Positions 19,640 through 34,423 are shown, counted from the stretch's first letter. The stretch is DNA of 64,000 bases from Pectobacterium araliae (GCF_037076465.1 NZ_AP028908.1:3286001-3350000); one strand, 5' to 3'. Numbers and translations: made by a program. The notes: generated from the letters alone by a model not told the origin.

Positions 19640-19716
19640 TGGCGGAACGGACGGGGCTCGAACCCGCGACCCCCTGCGTGACAGGCAGGTATTCTAACCA
19701 ACTGAACTACCGCTCC
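19640..19716 (-). tRNA. tRNA-Asp (GTC)
   Basis: The 77-nt cloverleaf on the minus strand runs from GGAGCGG to an encoded CCA, with the anticodon arm CCTGTCACGC (GTC) and the T-arm GGTTCGAGCCC. It is identical over its length to the second tRNA-Asp at 25197-25273. It matches the E. coli tRNA-Asp sequence closely and corresponds in position to the tRNA-Asp gene near dnaQ. Confidence 0.97.
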
Positions 19717-19740
19717 ACTCATGCTCACTGAGCGGGATGA

Positions 19741-19769
19741 ATACTAAGATGATGGCACTATTACGTCAA
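19741..19769 (-). promoter_or_regulatory. Promoter of tRNA-Asp
   Basis: On the minus strand TTGACG (19764-19769) and TAGTAT (19741-19746) are separated by 17 bp. A GC-rich discriminator (CATCCCGC) follows, as is common for stable-RNA promoters. It is 25 bp before the tRNA. Confidence 0.65.
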
Positions 19770-19887
19770 CGCTTTTTATAACTAACCGCTTCTGTTTGCT
19801 TATAATTTCAGCTTAGTGATGGTTCTCTCACCCACTCTGTGACCGTCCTCTCCATTTCTCAACACCAAGAACGGAACGCTGCCGATA

Positions 19888-20625
19888 TTACTCAGCCCGC
19901 CACAGGCAACTACCGCCTTTTTTCACAATCAAATCCAGACGCTGTTCATGTGCTAACAGTTCAGCATCATCTGCGTAAAGCACCTTCAATGCCGACTGAG
20001 GGCGAACAATTCTCTGGATCGTTTCGGTATTCTCACTCTTTTGCTGCGTTTCACCTTCCATCGAAAAAGTTAGCGACGTTTGGCCACCGGTCATCGCCAG
20101 ATAAACTTCAGCCAGAATCTCGGCATCGAGCAATGCGCCGTGCAGCGTACGCTTGCTGTTATCTATTAAATAACGATCGCAAAGCGCATCCAAACTGTTC
20201 CGCTTACCAGGAAAGATTTTCCGCGCCATAAACAGGCTATCGGTGATCTTACAGAATGTTTCCGTCTTAGGAAGATCCCGATTCAGCAATCGAAATTCAT
20301 AATCCATAAAGCCGATATCAAACATCGCGTTATGAATGACCAACTCCGCGCCACGGATAAAATCAAGGAAATCATCCGCAATATCCGCATACGTCGGTTT
20401 GTCAGCAAGAAACTCATCGCTGATACCATGTATGTTATAGGCCTCTGGGTCCACTAAACGGTCGGGTTTGATGTAGACGTGAAAATGACGGCCAGTCAGG
20501 CGGCGGTTAATCACCTCGACCGCACCGATCTCGATAATTTTATGCCCTTCGTAGTGAACCCCCAGTTTATTCATACCGGTGGTTTCTGTATCGAGGACGA
20601 TTTGTCGCGTAATTTCAGTGCTCAT
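19888..20625 (-). CDS. dnaQ: DNA polymerase III epsilon subunit (3'-5' proofreading exonuclease)
   Basis: This 245-residue DEDDh exonuclease proofreads chromosomal replication as part of the polymerase III core. Exo I is LDTETTG (Asp12, Glu14), Exo II is the [11 protein letters not shown] segment and Exo III is [14 protein letters not shown]. The C-terminal tail that binds the alpha subunit ends in GGSCLWRAE, as in E. coli (243 residues). The gene is divergent from rnhA, with only 55 bp between starts, so the two promoters must overlap as they do in E. coli. Confidence 0.98.
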   Translation of the reverse strand: MSTEITRQIVLDTETTGMNKLGVHYEGHKIIEIGAVEVINRRLTGRHFHVYIKPDRLVDPEAYNIHGISDEFLADKPTYADIADDFLDFIRGAELVIHNAMFDIGFMDYEFRLLNRDLPKTETFCKITDSLFMARKIFPGKRNSLDALCDRYLIDNSKRTLHGALLDAEILAEVYLAMTGGQTSLTFSMEGETQQKSENTETIQRIVRPQSALKVLYADDAELLAHEQRLDLIVKKGGSCLWRAE

Positions 20626-20680
20626 CGTTTTCGTTTATGTCAGACTTGCCGTTTTTACCATGAGGGAGAGTCTACCAGAG

Positions 20681-21145
20681 ATGCGCAAACAGGTAGAAAT
20701 TTTCACCGACGGATCTTGCCTCGGTAATCCCGGCCCCGGCGGTTATGGCGCCCTGCTGCGCTACAAGCAGCACGAAAAAGCGTTAAGTGAAGGCTATCGT
20801 CTTACGACGAATAACAGAATGGAGCTGATGGCCGCAATTGCAGCGCTTGAAACACTGACCACCGACTGTGACGTCGTACTCAGCACAGATAGCCAATATG
20901 TTCGTCAGGGGATCACCAGTTGGATTCATAACTGGAAAAAACGTGGCTGGAAAACCGCCGACAAAAAGCCCGTCAAGAATGTCGATCTCTGGAAAAGGTT
21001 GGATACCGCGATTCAACGCCATTCCGTGCGCTGGGAATGGGTAAAAGGACACGCCGGACACCCGGAAAACGAGCGCTGCGATGAGCTTGCTCGCGCCGCC
21101 GCCAGTGCGCCAATGCTTGATGACACTGGCTATCAGGCTGAGTAA
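20681..21145 (+). CDS. rnhA: Ribonuclease HI
   Basis: This 154-residue RNase HI degrades RNA in RNA-DNA hybrids. The four catalytic acids fall at the same positions as in E. coli: Asp10 ([14 protein letters not shown]), Glu48 (RMELMA), Asp70 (STDSQYV) and Asp134, with His124 in VKGHAG. I placed the start at the ATG at 20681, which gives the canonical N-terminus [11 protein letters not shown]. The frame is open further upstream, but that would run into dnaQ. It is divergent from dnaQ. Confidence 0.98.
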   Translation: MRKQVEIFTDGSCLGNPGPGGYGALLRYKQHEKALSEGYRLTTNNRMELMAAIAALETLTTDCDVVLSTDSQYVRQGITSWIHNWKKRGWKTADKKPVKNVDLWKRLDTAIQRHSVRWEWVKGHAGHPENERCDELARAAASAPMLDDTGYQAE

Positions 21146-21164
21146 ATCACCGTAGGCATCGATC

Positions 21165-21875
21165 TCATCTCCGATATATCTTTGTTGCGCCCACCGTGCG
21201 GCGCACAGACGCTTTCTGCAACCGCGCTCTCATCGGCGTGAACGTCAGCGGAATAGTTCTCTTTCGGGCAATAATTAACGTCAGGCACCCCAGCATCGGA
21301 ATATGTTTATTCAACTTCCCCTTATTCCTTCGCCATGGTGTAACGTGAAAGTGAGTCCGATGAATAACCTCATAGTTCAGTAGTCCCAGCCAGTCCGTGA
21401 TGCGCATTAGAGTAAACATACGACTGCAATAGGGATGCTTTTTATTCAGCCGAGGGATCAGTTTGCCAACGCCAACCAAACTGATCGGATTAAATGTACT
21501 CAGAATTAACCAACCATCGTCGATCAAGACGCGATCAACCTCACGCAAAACACGATGCGGATCCGACGAATAAGACAGCGTTTGGGCAAGTAAGCAGGCA
21601 TCAATCGATTTTTCAGAGAAAGGCAGTTGATGGGCATCAGCCACGACCTGAAGATTATCACCATGCGGAGCAACGTTAACCTGATGCGCGATTGCGCACT
21701 CTGTCACATCGATTTCTGCACTCAGCGCCCCTATCTTGATAAGGTGAAAACCAAAGAGTTTTGGCCACCATGGCAACAAAGCCAGCTCAAGCGACTCGCG
21801 ATAAAACTGCCCGCAGGTGATATCATCCCATGAATCAGGAGCCACAATGGTCTGAGGAATTTGTGCCGATTTCAT
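21165..21875 (-). CDS. yafS: SAM-dependent methyltransferase, YafS-type
   Basis: This 236-residue class I methyltransferase lies between rnhA and gloB, exactly as yafS does in E. coli. The residues VVADAHQLPFSEKSID give the motif II/III acidic and PF segments, and HRVLREVDRVLIDDGWLILSTFNP is typical of the Methyltransf_11 group. The usual glycine-rich motif I is poorly conserved (KIGALSAEI in its place). Its substrate is unknown. It converges with rnhA (19 bp apart) and is divergent from gloB (43 bp). Confidence 0.88.
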   Translation of the reverse strand: MKSAQIPQTIVAPDSWDDITCGQFYRESLELALLPWWPKLFGFHLIKIGALSAEIDVTECAIAHQVNVAPHGDNLQVVADAHQLPFSEKSIDACLLAQTLSYSSDPHRVLREVDRVLIDDGWLILSTFNPISLVGVGKLIPRLNKKHPYCSRMFTLMRITDWLGLLNYEVIHRTHFHVTPWRRNKGKLNKHIPMLGCLTLIIARKRTIPLTFTPMRARLQKASVRRTVGATKIYRR

Positions 21876-21918
21876 CTTCTGTTCTCGTCCTCAGGCAACT
21901 AGAAAAAAGAGGTGATGA

Positions 21919-22674
21919 ATGAATCTTATCAGTATCCCCGCACTTCAGGACAACTACATTTGGTTATTGAGTAATAAAGACAAGCGTTGTGTGATTGTCG
22001 ATCCGGGTGAGGCGTCCCCCGTGCTTAATTCTCTCGAACAATACTCACTTTTTCCCGAAGCAATCTTACTCACTCACCACCATAACGACCATGTCGGGGG
22101 CGTTAACGAACTCCTCAAACATTACCCTAACCTGCCTGTTTTTGGGCCAAAAGAAACCGCTAAATACGGCGCAACCTATCTCGTCGAGGAGGGAAATACT
22201 GTTTCTTTGTTAAATTCGGAATTTTCTGTAATTGAGGTTCCAGGACATACATCAGGTCATATTGCCTACTATAATGCGCCATTTTTGTTCTGCGGTGATA
22301 CGCTATTTTCAGCAGGATGCGGCCGAATACTTGAAGGAACACCGCTGCAAATGTATGAATCAATTAATAAAATAGCCGCCCTCCCTGATGATACCGTGGT
22401 GTGCTGTGCTCATGAATACACGTTATCAAACTTAAGGTTTTCTAATGCCATATGGCCAGAAGACCCAAGTATTGAAGCTTACCTCCATAAAATCAGCCAG
22501 ATACGCGAAAAATCGCAGTCTAGTTTACCAACAACATTAGGGTTGGAAAGAAGAATTAATCTTTTTCTCCGTTGCCATGAATTTGATTTAAAAAGAAAAC
22601 TAGCAAAAGAACCTGAAAATATAGAGAATTGGCAAGTTTTTGAGCTGCTACGCAGCCAGAAAGACTGCTTCTGA
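21919..22674 (+). CDS. gloB: Hydroxyacylglutathione hydrolase (glyoxalase II)
   Basis: This 251-residue metallo-beta-lactamase-fold enzyme hydrolyses S-lactoylglutathione to lactate and glutathione, the second step of methylglyoxal detoxification. The metal-binding motif THHHNDH covers residues 52-58, and the later ligand His is in VPGHTSGH. The length equals E. coli GloB. Codon use is noticeably richer in A/T than in dnaQ, rnhA and mltD around it, especially in the second half. The reading frame is intact, with a clear GAGGTG ribosome binding site. Confidence 0.97.
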   Translation: MNLISIPALQDNYIWLLSNKDKRCVIVDPGEASPVLNSLEQYSLFPEAILLTHHHNDHVGGVNELLKHYPNLPVFGPKETAKYGATYLVEEGNTVSLLNSEFSVIEVPGHTSGHIAYYNAPFLFCGDTLFSAGCGRILEGTPLQMYESINKIAALPDDTVVCCAHEYTLSNLRFSNAIWPEDPSIEAYLHKISQIREKSQSSLPTTLGLERRINLFLRCHEFDLKRKLAKEPENIENWQVFELLRSQKDCF

Positions 22675-22744
22675 AGGTTTAGGTTGTGCTATTCCTCTAA
22701 TCAAAGTATCCTTGCTCGTCTTTTAAGCAACTATTGACCAACAT

Positions 22745-24118
22745 ATGAAGGCTAAAGCGATAATCATCGCCTCAGTCTTGCTAGTTGGTTGCCAGGTATC
22801 ACCACATGACACCTCGCAACCCAAACAGCATGCACAGAGTTTGTCTTCGGCAAGTCAAAGTGAAGCAGGAAAGTACACAGATGGCCGAGAGGCCTCCGCG
22901 CGATGGTTAGATGACGATAGCCTCGCGCAACGAGATCTGTGGAACTTCATTGGCGACGAGCTGAAGATGGAGGTTCCGGATAACGCCCGGGTCCGCGAGC
23001 AAAAAACGCGTTATTTAAAAAATAAGAGCTATCTCCACGATGTAACATTGCGGGCAGAGCCGTACATGTACTGGATAGTCGAGCAGATTAAGCAACGTAA
23101 AATGCCGATGGAACTGGTACTGCTACCCATAGTGGAGAGCGCTTTTGATCCAAGTGCCACATCATCCGCCAATGCCGCTGGGCTATGGCAGATTATCCCT
23201 GGTACAGGACGTAATTATGGTTTGAAACAAAACCAGTGGTATGACGGGCGTCGCGACGTAATAGCGTCTACGACAGCTGCGCTGGATATGATGCAACGGC
23301 TCAACACGATGTTTGATGGTGACTGGTTATTGACGGTTGCTGCGTACAACAGTGGTGAAGGTCGCATCATGCAGGCGATGAAAGTAAATAAAGCAAAAGG
23401 GAAATCAACCAACTTTTGGGCATTGGTGTTACCGCGAGAAACGTCCATTTATGTTCCTAAGATGTTAGCCTTGAGCGATATTCTTAAAAACAGCAAAAAG
23501 TATGGCGTGAGCCTGCCACAACCTAATGAAAGCCGAGCATTAGCCAAGGTTGAACTGGGGCAGCAGATTGAATTGACTCAAGCCGCTGAGATGGCTGGTC
23601 TATCGTTGAATAAGCTGAAGAGCTATAACTCGGGCTATAAGCGTAATGTCACCGCACCAAATGGGCCACATTACATTATGGTTCCTAAAGCTCACGTTGA
23701 GCAGTTGAAAGATTCACTGGCTGATGGTGACATCGCAGCGATTCAACCAACACGCTTAGCGCAAACGCAGTCAACTCCAGAGTCACAGCAGTATAAGGTT
23801 CGTTCCGGTGATACCTTATCGGCAATTGCAGCGCGGCTTAATGTCAGCACGAAAGATTTGCAGAGTTGGAACAATCTACGTAGCGCTGGCGCGCTTAAGA
23901 TTGGGCAGACATTGCAAGTTGCTAAAGCTTCAAGCAATAGCAGTTCTATCACCTATCAAGTACGCAAGGGTGATTCGCTGGCAAGCATTGCTAAGCGTCA
24001 TGGTGTAAATATCGCTGATGTGATGCGCTGGAATACGGTTATTAATAAGAATGCCAATATCCAGCCAGGCGATCGTCTGACGCTTTATGTTAGCAGTAAT
24101 ATAAAACCTGATTCTTAA
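22745..24118 (+). CDS. mltD: Membrane-bound lytic murein transglycosylase D
   Basis: This 457-residue lipoprotein (lipobox LLVGC, Cys16) cleaves peptidoglycan glycan strands to 1,6-anhydromuropeptides. The SLT domain has the catalytic Glu131 in PIVESAFDPSATS, followed by GLWQIIPGTGR and VAAYNSGEG. Two LysM repeats follow (about 346-390, YKVRSGDTLSAIA, and about 405-450, YQVRKGDSLASIA). The length agrees with E. coli MltD (452). It lies 70 bp after gloB on the same strand and is followed by a terminator. Confidence 0.97.
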   Translation: MKAKAIIIASVLLVGCQVSPHDTSQPKQHAQSLSSASQSEAGKYTDGREASARWLDDDSLAQRDLWNFIGDELKMEVPDNARVREQKTRYLKNKSYLHDVTLRAEPYMYWIVEQIKQRKMPMELVLLPIVESAFDPSATSSANAAGLWQIIPGTGRNYGLKQNQWYDGRRDVIASTTAALDMMQRLNTMFDGDWLLTVAAYNSGEGRIMQAMKVNKAKGKSTNFWALVLPRETSIYVPKMLALSDILKNSKKYGVSLPQPNESRALAKVELGQQIELTQAAEMAGLSLNKLKSYNSGYKRNVTAPNGPHYIMVPKAHVEQLKDSLADGDIAAIQPTRLAQTQSTPESQQYKVRSGDTLSAIAARLNVSTKDLQSWNNLRSAGALKIGQTLQVAKASSNSSSITYQVRKGDSLASIAKRHGVNIADVMRWNTVINKNANIQPGDRLTLYVSSNIKPDS

Positions 24119-24146
24119 ACGTCATATCAGGATCAGCAACGAGACA

Positions 24147-24182
24147 CAGCCCTCCAACAGAAATGTAGAGGGCTGCTTTTTT
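24147..24182 (+). terminator. Intrinsic terminator after mltD
   Basis: The stem CAGCCCTC (24147-24154) pairs with GAGGGCTG (24168-24175) and is followed by CTTTTTT. It starts 29 bases after the mltD stop. Confidence 0.85.
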
Positions 24183-24189
24183 ATAGCGA

Positions 24190-24978
24190 TTAAGTCAGGC
24201 TAAATTCAACGAGCAGTGGGTTATGATCTGAGGCCTGAGTCACCAATACAGAAGACTGGTTAACAGTCAGCTCACGGTAAAAGACGAAATCGAGCGGTCG
24301 CCCAAACGCTTTACGCCGCTGGTCATCAACAAAATAGACCTCCTGTAGCCCCATTCCTGTCGCAAACCGGTTAAGCGCGTTGATACGCGGCTGACTCCAT
24401 GCATTGAAATCTCCAGCCATAATTACTGGCCCCTGATGATGTATCAGCTGCTCCCCAATTGCGGCCAGTTGTTTGGTATAAACCTCAACACCAAAACTAA
24501 AGTTAACCGCATGGATATTGATAACCATCAGCCTCTGCCCGTTCTGAAGAGCATAGACCGTTACTAAAGAAGACTTAGCCAAACGTAGCAAAGGTTCCCG
24601 TTCACGTAAAGGACAGCAATATACCGGCTGGGCTGCTGATAGCGTCATCACACCGGATGGATGCTGTGGGAGGATAACGGCTGGCACTTGATCGGCAGAG
24701 AGGTAGTTCGTGGTCGCAAAGCGGATAAGATCTGGTGTACTTTGTGCTTCCTGCAACAGGACTAACTGGGTGCCTTTACCGAAATTTTGCAACACGGAAA
24801 GCCAGTTCAGCCTTTGTTGCTTAAAAATATTCCACACCATTACGCGTAAAACATCCCCCTCCAGCAACAATGAGCCTGTCGGTAGCGCTTGCCCCGGATA
24901 ATGCATTTCCCCGGGAGGAAAGATACGTTCAACTGGTTGACCGGCAACATATCTCATTGCATAGGTTCTTTTCCGCAC
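24190..24978 (-). CDS. yafD: Endonuclease/exonuclease/phosphatase family protein YafD
   Basis: This 262-residue protein has the exonuclease-endonuclease-phosphatase fold: [11 protein letters not shown] near the start, LLQEAQ with the metal-binding Glu, [13 protein letters not shown] in the middle and [11 protein letters not shown] at the end. It is highly similar to E. coli YafD, including the N-terminal [15 protein letters not shown]. Its substrate is not established. It lies between mltD and the rRNA operon, as in E. coli, and converges with mltD. Confidence 0.92.
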   Translation of the reverse strand: MRKRTYAMRYVAGQPVERIFPPGEMHYPGQALPTGSLLLEGDVLRVMVWNIFKQQRLNWLSVLQNFGKGTQLVLLQEAQSTPDLIRFATTNYLSADQVPAVILPQHPSGVMTLSAAQPVYCCPLREREPLLRLAKSSLVTVYALQNGQRLMVINIHAVNFSFGVEVYTKQLAAIGEQLIHHQGPVIMAGDFNAWSQPRINALNRFATGMGLQEVYFVDDQRRKAFGRPLDFVFYRELTVNQSSVLVTQASDHNPLLVEFSLT

Positions 24979-25154
24979 GCCTAATCCACTATCAGTTTCA
25001 ATACTCTAAATACCCTATCAAAAAATAGCCCACTTCCGTTATAAGAATTTTATCGCAGACTGGTTATGTACGCTCACCGATAGGAAAAGAATAAACGGTT
25101 GACAAAAAACGTAAGGGGAAGAGAAAAGAGAGAATGATCTAATTTCCATATATG

Positions 25155-25186
25155 CAAAAAGCCCTAAGCGTTAACTTAGGGCTTTT
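25155..25186 (-). terminator. rRNA operon terminator
   Basis: A 13-bp stem (AAAAAGCCCTAAG, 25156-25168, with CTTAGGGCTTTTT, 25173-25185) lies just beyond the distal tRNA-Asp of the rrn operon and has a T-run on the minus strand. Confidence 0.9.
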
Positions 25187-25196
25187 TGTGAATAAG

Positions 25197-25273
25197 TGGC
25201 GGAACGGACGGGGCTCGAACCCGCGACCCCCTGCGTGACAGGCAGGTATTCTAACCAACTGAACTACCGCTCC
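25197..25273 (-). tRNA. tRNA-Asp (GTC), distal gene of the rrn operon
   Basis: This 77-nt gene is identical to the tRNA-Asp at 19640-19716, with anticodon GTC and encoded CCA. It lies 50 bp after the 5S gene and before the operon terminator, like aspU in E. coli rrnH. Confidence 0.97.
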
Positions 25274-25323
25274 ACCGAATTTCTCTACAACCACCAGATT
25301 GCTCCGGCTTACTGCTTAATTTG

Positions 25324-25443
25324 ATGCCTGGCAGTTCCCTACTCTCACATGGGGAGACCCCACACTACCATCGGCGCTACGGCGTTTCACTGCTGAGTTC
25401 GGCATGGGGTCAGGTGGGACCACCGCGCTATCGCCGCCAGGCA
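25324..25443 (-). rRNA. rrf: 5S ribosomal RNA
   Basis: This 120-nt gene has the complementary ends TGCCTGGC / GCCAGGCA and the conserved CCGAACTCAGCAGTGAAACGCC segment on the minus strand. It is the last rRNA of the operon. Confidence 0.98.
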
Positions 25444-25574
25444 AATTCTGTTTCATTCCAACCGTTATGCTTCGCTCTCGCTCTCGCACAACCATCAGAA
25501 CCAATCCTAAAACAAGCTAAATATCAAAACATGTCTCTATGAGTCATCATCACTCAAAACACCTTCGGTGTTGT

Positions 25575-28482
<2,908 letters not shown>

Positions 28483-28632
28483 TCACAACCCGAAGGTGTC
28501 TTTGAGTAATCAAAGTCACGTATCGCGCTGCGATTATTTGAGAGACTCATTGACAGACTGATTCACCATTGACACCCGCAGGTATCAATGTTCATTCAGC
28601 TGTCATGTTTCAATTTTCAGCTTGTTCCAGAT

Positions 28633-28644
28633 TGTTAAAGAGCA
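28633..28644 (-). promoter_or_regulatory. Spacer boxA antitermination element
   Basis: The minus strand reads TGCTCTTTAACA, the canonical boxA sequence bound by NusB/NusE. It lies in the 16S-23S spacer between tRNA-Ala and 23S and is identical to the leader boxA at 30653-30664. Confidence 0.85.
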
Positions 28645-28692
28645 AAATACTTCGCAGCATACTGTTTCCAATACGCTCTGAAGTCTTTTTAA

Positions 28693-28768
28693 TGGTGGAG
28701 CTATGCGGGATCGAACCGCAGACCTCCTGCGTGCAAGGCAGGCGCTCTCCCAGCTGAGCTATAACCCC
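28693..28768 (-). tRNA. tRNA-Ala (TGC)
   Basis: This 76-nt spacer tRNA has anticodon TGC in CCTTGCACG, a T-arm GGTTCGATCCC and an encoded CCA. It is the second tRNA in the 16S-23S spacer, next to 23S, as in E. coli rrnA/D/H-type operons. Confidence 0.97.
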
Positions 28769-28810
28769 ATCTCTACTTACAGTTACCTTAGATACCACTC
28801 ATGGAAGAGT

Positions 28811-28887
<77 letters not shown>

Positions 28888-28960
28888 ATTAAGGTATTTC
28901 TGCTCGTTATTTTCATCAGACAATCTGTGTGAGCACTTCACTTAACACACATCTTCTTGG

Positions 28961-30502
<1,542 letters not shown>

Positions 30503-30652
30503 AAGATTTGTTTGATTTGCTGAACTCGTCAGCGATGCTCAAAGAATTAAAACTGTTTATTCGTAATGAATTTACTGTTGTTCACTCTTCAAGACTTTTT
30601 ATATCGTTAAGATACGGTCTTGTGAGTGCCCACACAGATTGTCTGATTATAT

Positions 30653-30664
30653 TGTTAAAGAGCA
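30653..30664 (-). promoter_or_regulatory. Leader boxA of the rrn operon
   Basis: The minus strand reads TGCTCTTTAACA about 150 bp before mature 16S. It is the NusB/NusE-binding element of the rRNA antitermination complex. The surrounding 30503-30694 stretch is the 16S leader and contains no gene. Confidence 0.88.
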
Positions 30665-30694
30665 GTGCCACTTCATCGGTGGCGCGGGCTGCAT

Positions 30695-30722
30695 ATACTA
30701 TGCTTTTCCGCTGTGAAGTCAA
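30695..30722 (-). promoter_or_regulatory. rrn P2 promoter
   Basis: On the minus strand TTGACT (30717-30722) and TAGTAT (30695-30700) are separated by 16 bp. It lies about 110 bp downstream of P1, the spacing seen in E. coli rrn operons. Confidence 0.75.
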
Positions 30723-30802
30723 GTCATTACTAACTGCCTTCGTTGAATCTTTTTTCCTGACACCGCAATCGCGTGTCGCTGTTGCCGTGTCAGTGGAGGC
30801 GC

Positions 30803-30830
30803 ATTATAGGGACTTCTCGGCGGCTGACAA
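30803..30830 (-). promoter_or_regulatory. rrn P1 promoter
   Basis: On the minus strand TTGTCA (30825-30830) and a perfect TATAAT (30803-30808) are separated by 16 bp. The GCGCCTCC discriminator after the -10 is typical of ppGpp/DksA-controlled P1 promoters. AT-rich sequence upstream (30831-30900) could hold UP-element and Fis sites, but I cannot define individual sites. Confidence 0.85.
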
Positions 30831-30987
30831 GTGCTAAATACAAAATAATTTCCAAGCGTTCAAAAACACACCAAAAAATAGCATTTGGCGCGTTTCCCAT
30901 ACAAAATTTGAATGTAATGTGAGCTTAAGACCTAAAAAAAGGGACATTCATTAGCAAATGCCCCCGTAGATGACTTACCAGCTCACA

Positions 30988-33564
30988 TTATTCTTGCCGT
31001 GCGGCTATCTGTTCGCCTTCAATATCTAATGTGATCGGTTTACCGGGTATCAATTTCCCTCCCAGTATCTGCTGAGCGAGTGGGTTCTCTATCAGTTGCT
31101 GTATTGCTCTTTTAAGCGGACGTGCGCCGTAAACAGGATCAAACCCGACTTCTCCTAACATATCTAAAGCAGCGTTCGTTATCGTGACGCTATATCCCCG
31201 CTCTTCAAGGCGTTTGTACAGTCTTTGGAGCTGAATTTGTGCGATAGACGTAATATGTGCCCTTCCCAATGGATGGAACACCACGACCTCATCGATACGG
31301 TTGATAAACTCGGGGCGGAAGCTGTGGCTAACAACTTCAAGCACCATGTCTCTCATTTCGGTATAGCTGCGCTCACCAAAGCGTTCCTGAATAAGATCAG
31401 ATCCCAAGTTTGACGTCATGATGACGACAGTATTACGGAAATCAACTGTTCTCCCCTGCCCATCAGTAAGACGGCCATCATCCAATACTTGAAGCAAGAT
31501 ATTGAAGACATCCGGGTGTGCTTTTTCGATCTCATCCAGCAAGATGACCGAATAAGGGCGACGACGGACCGCTTCCGTCAGATATCCCCCTTCTTCATAA
31601 CCGACATATCCAGGAGGCGCCCCGACCAAACGTGAAACCGAATGTTTCTCCATAAACTCGGACATATCGATGCGCACCATGGCGTCATCACTGTCAAATA
31701 GGAACGTCGCCAGCGTTTTGCACAACTCTGTTTTCCCAACGCCTGTTGGCCCTAGGAATAGGAACGAACCAATAGGACGATTCGGGTCGGATAGTCCTGC
31801 CCGACTACGACGGATAGAATTCGCAACGGCTTCTACGGCTTCGTTCTGCCCGATCACCCGCTGGTGCAGTTCATCTTCCATTCGCAATAATTTTTCTTTC
31901 TCGCTTTCCAACATGCGGGAAACAGGAATTCCAGTCCAACGAGCCAGCACGTCAGCAATTTCAGCGTCAGTAACTCGATTACGCAGCAAATGAACCGTTT
32001 TACCTTCTTGCTGCGTTGCTGCCGCCAGCTGTTTTTCTAGCTCAGGGATTTTGCCGTATTGCAGCTCAGACATTCTCCCCAAGTCTCCCTGACGTCGAGC
32101 CTGCTCTAGCGCAATTTTCGCCTGTTCTAAAGACGCTTTAATGTTCTGCGTCCCCGTGAGCGATGCTTTTTCTGCTTTCCACTCTTCATCTTGTTGGGAA
32201 TATTCACGCTCTTTTTGGTCAAGCTCCGCACTCAGCAATTCAAGTCGTTTCAGGCTAGCTTCATCGGATTCTTTTTTCAGCGCCTGTTGCTCCAGCTTTA
32301 ACTGAATGATTCGGCGCTCAAGCCGATCGAGAGGCTCTGGTTTCGAATCAATTTGAATACGAATACTGGATGCCGCCTCATCAATCAGATCAATCGCTTT
32401 ATCCGGCAATTGACGATCCGCGATATAGCGATGGGATAACATTGCCGCCGCAACAATTGCCGGGTCAGTGATTTGTACATGATGGTGCAATTCATAGCGT
32501 TCTTTCAGCCCGCGCAGAATCGCAATGGTGTCTTCAACGGTCGGTTCCGCGACAAACACCTTCTGAAAACGACGCTCAAGAGCGGCGTCCTTTTCAATAT
32601 ATTGCCGATACTCATCCAGCGTCGTCGCGCCGACACAATGCAGCTCACCACGAGCCAGCGCGGGTTTTAGCATATTGCCGGCATCCATCGCGCCATCGGC
32701 TTTGCCTGCCCCCACCATCGTATGGAGTTCATCAATAAACAGAATGACATTACCTTCCTGTTTAGACAGATCGTTGAGCACACCTTTCAGACGTTCTTCA
32801 AACTCACCGCGATATTTCGCACCAGCCACCAGCGCGCCCATATCCAGAGAAAGTACGCGCTTGTTTTTCAGGCCTTCGGGCACTTCACCATTAACGATAC
32901 GTTGAGCTAACCCTTCCACTATCGCGGTTTTACCCACGCCAGGCTCGCCGATTAATACCGGATTATTTTTGGTGCGACGCTGTAGAACCTGAATAGTACG
33001 GCGAATCTCTTCATCACGTCCGATAACCGGGTCGAGCTTGCCTTGTTCTGCACGTTCAGTGAGATCAATCGTGAATTTTTTTAATGCCTGGCGCTGATCT
33101 TCAGCCCCCTGATCGTTCACTTGATCCCCTCCTCTCACTTGATCGATGGCGTTTGTTATACCTTGCTGCGTGACGCCCGCCTTTTTCAATATATCCCCCA
33201 GCGTGCCACGAGACTCCAAAGCAGCAAGCACGAAAAGTTCTGAGGAAATAAAGGTATCACCGCGCTTTTGCGCAAGTTTGTCGCACATATTCAATACGCG
33301 GACTAACTCGTTCGAAGGTTGGACATCACCATCAGTGCCTTCAACCTGAGGCAAACGCGTGATTGCCTGATCGATTTCGGTTTTCAGGTGATTAAGATTG
33401 GCTCCGGCAACAGTCAGAAGTGGACCAACCGTTCCACCATCCTGGTGAAGCAAAGCACTCATCAAATGGAGTGGTTCAATAAATTGGTGGTCGCGCCCAA
33501 GGGCAAGAGACTGGGCATCAGCAAGAGCAAGTTGGAATTTGTTGGTAAGACGATCCAGACGCAT
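30988..33564 (-). CDS. clpB: ATP-dependent chaperone ClpB
   Basis: This 858-residue AAA+ disaggregase works with DnaK to rescue aggregated proteins. In order it has the Clp N domain (1-145), the first nucleotide-binding domain with GEPGVGKTA (about 206), the coiled-coil middle domain (about 400-525, rich in Glu/Lys/Gln), the second nucleotide-binding domain with GPTGVGKTE (about 605) and the C-terminal domain. The length equals E. coli ClpB (857). It follows pgeF but has its own heat-shock promoter at 33604-33633. An internal start giving the shorter ClpB isoform is likely, as in E. coli, but is not defined here. Confidence 0.98.
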   Translation of the reverse strand: MRLDRLTNKFQLALADAQSLALGRDHQFIEPLHLMSALLHQDGGTVGPLLTVAGANLNHLKTEIDQAITRLPQVEGTDGDVQPSNELVRVLNMCDKLAQKRGDTFISSELFVLAALESRGTLGDILKKAGVTQQGITNAIDQVRGGDQVNDQGAEDQRQALKKFTIDLTERAEQGKLDPVIGRDEEIRRTIQVLQRRTKNNPVLIGEPGVGKTAIVEGLAQRIVNGEVPEGLKNKRVLSLDMGALVAGAKYRGEFEERLKGVLNDLSKQEGNVILFIDELHTMVGAGKADGAMDAGNMLKPALARGELHCVGATTLDEYRQYIEKDAALERRFQKVFVAEPTVEDTIAILRGLKERYELHHHVQITDPAIVAAAMLSHRYIADRQLPDKAIDLIDEAASSIRIQIDSKPEPLDRLERRIIQLKLEQQALKKESDEASLKRLELLSAELDQKEREYSQQDEEWKAEKASLTGTQNIKASLEQAKIALEQARRQGDLGRMSELQYGKIPELEKQLAAATQQEGKTVHLLRNRVTDAEIADVLARWTGIPVSRMLESEKEKLLRMEDELHQRVIGQNEAVEAVANSIRRSRAGLSDPNRPIGSFLFLGPTGVGKTELCKTLATFLFDSDDAMVRIDMSEFMEKHSVSRLVGAPPGYVGYEEGGYLTEAVRRRPYSVILLDEIEKAHPDVFNILLQVLDDGRLTDGQGRTVDFRNTVVIMTSNLGSDLIQERFGERSYTEMRDMVLEVVSHSFRPEFINRIDEVVVFHPLGRAHITSIAQIQLQRLYKRLEERGYSVTITNAALDMLGEVGFDPVYGARPLKRAIQQLIENPLAQQILGGKLIPGKPITLDIEGEQIAARQE

Positions 33565-33603
33565 AACACCTCCCGTACACTGGTCAAAATTGCTACTGGA
33601 GAT

Positions 33604-33633
33604 TAAATGAGGTCATCCCTCAAAAATTTCAAG
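33604..33633 (-). promoter_or_regulatory. Sigma-32 (RpoH) promoter of clpB
   Basis: On the minus strand CTTGAAA (33627-33633) and CCTCATTTA (33604-33612) are separated by 14 bp, close to the heat-shock consensus CTTGAAA-N11-16-CCCCATnT. The clpB start codon is 40 bp downstream. Confidence 0.88.
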
Positions 33634-33697
33634 GTTATTTTGCCAGTCGTGACGGGATTTAAACGTTACTTATCCTGGATCGTCTTAATTCAATAGG

Positions 33698-34423
33698 TTA
33701 TATCAGCCAGATTAAACTTGCCATACGGCCAGTCACGTCATCACGCCGATAAGAGAAAAATTTGCGAGGCTCGCTCACAGTACAGGTATTTCCGCCAAAA
33801 ATTTGCGTTACCCCTGCCGCGCGTAAACGCAAACTTGCCAGTTGGTAAATATCGGCAAAAAATTTGTTTCCTTCAGGCCTAAATGCAGAGGCCGCCGACA
33901 CATCATGCTGAATAAATGCGTCCCTAACATCAGGGCCGACTTCAAAGGCATCAGGCCCGATAGCAGGCCCCAGCCATGCCATAATTTGCGCAGGTTTCGT
34001 TCGGAAACAGGCTAACGTTTCTTCCAGTACACCCGCGTGCAATCCCCGCCAGCCAGCATGTGCAGCAGCGACTTCGTCGCCGTTTACTGCACAAAAAAGC
34101 ACGGGCAAACAGTCAGCCGTCATCACCGCACAAACCTGGCCTTTCTTATCCGTATAAGCCGCATCACCGCAAACGGCCGATGGCAAAGCCTCACCAATAC
34201 GAATCACATCGGTGCCATGAACCTGTTCCAACCAGTGAGGCATAGCAGGAAGACCCGCTATTTCCACCAGCGCTTGCCGATTTGTAGTAACGTGTTCGGG
34301 GTCATCCCCCACATGATTCCCTAGATTCAGCGAATCATAAGGTGCCACACTACGCCCGCCAATACGCGTTGTGCTGCAAGATTTCACACTTTCTGGCACA
34401 GGCCAGTCAGGGTATATCAGCAT
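33698..34423 (-). CDS. pgeF: Peptidoglycan editing factor PgeF (YfiH family, multicopper-oxidase-like fold)
   Basis: This 241-residue DUF152/YfiH protein has the conserved metal-site motifs LEQVHGTDV, TADCLPV and AAHAGWRGL. Family members have been reported as polyphenol oxidases, purine nucleoside-active enzymes and, in E. coli, a factor that prevents misincorporation of L-Ser into peptidoglycan precursors. It lies between rluD (46 bp upstream) and clpB, as in E. coli. Confidence 0.95.
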   Translation of the reverse strand: MLIYPDWPVPESVKSCSTTRIGGRSVAPYDSLNLGNHVGDDPEHVTTNRQALVEIAGLPAMPHWLEQVHGTDVIRIGEALPSAVCGDAAYTDKKGQVCAVMTADCLPVLFCAVNGDEVAAAHAGWRGLHAGVLEETLACFRTKPAQIMAWLGPAIGPDAFEVGPDVRDAFIQHDVSAASAFRPEGNKFFADIYQLASLRLRAAGVTQIFGGNTCTVSEPRKFFSYRRDDVTGRMASLIWLI

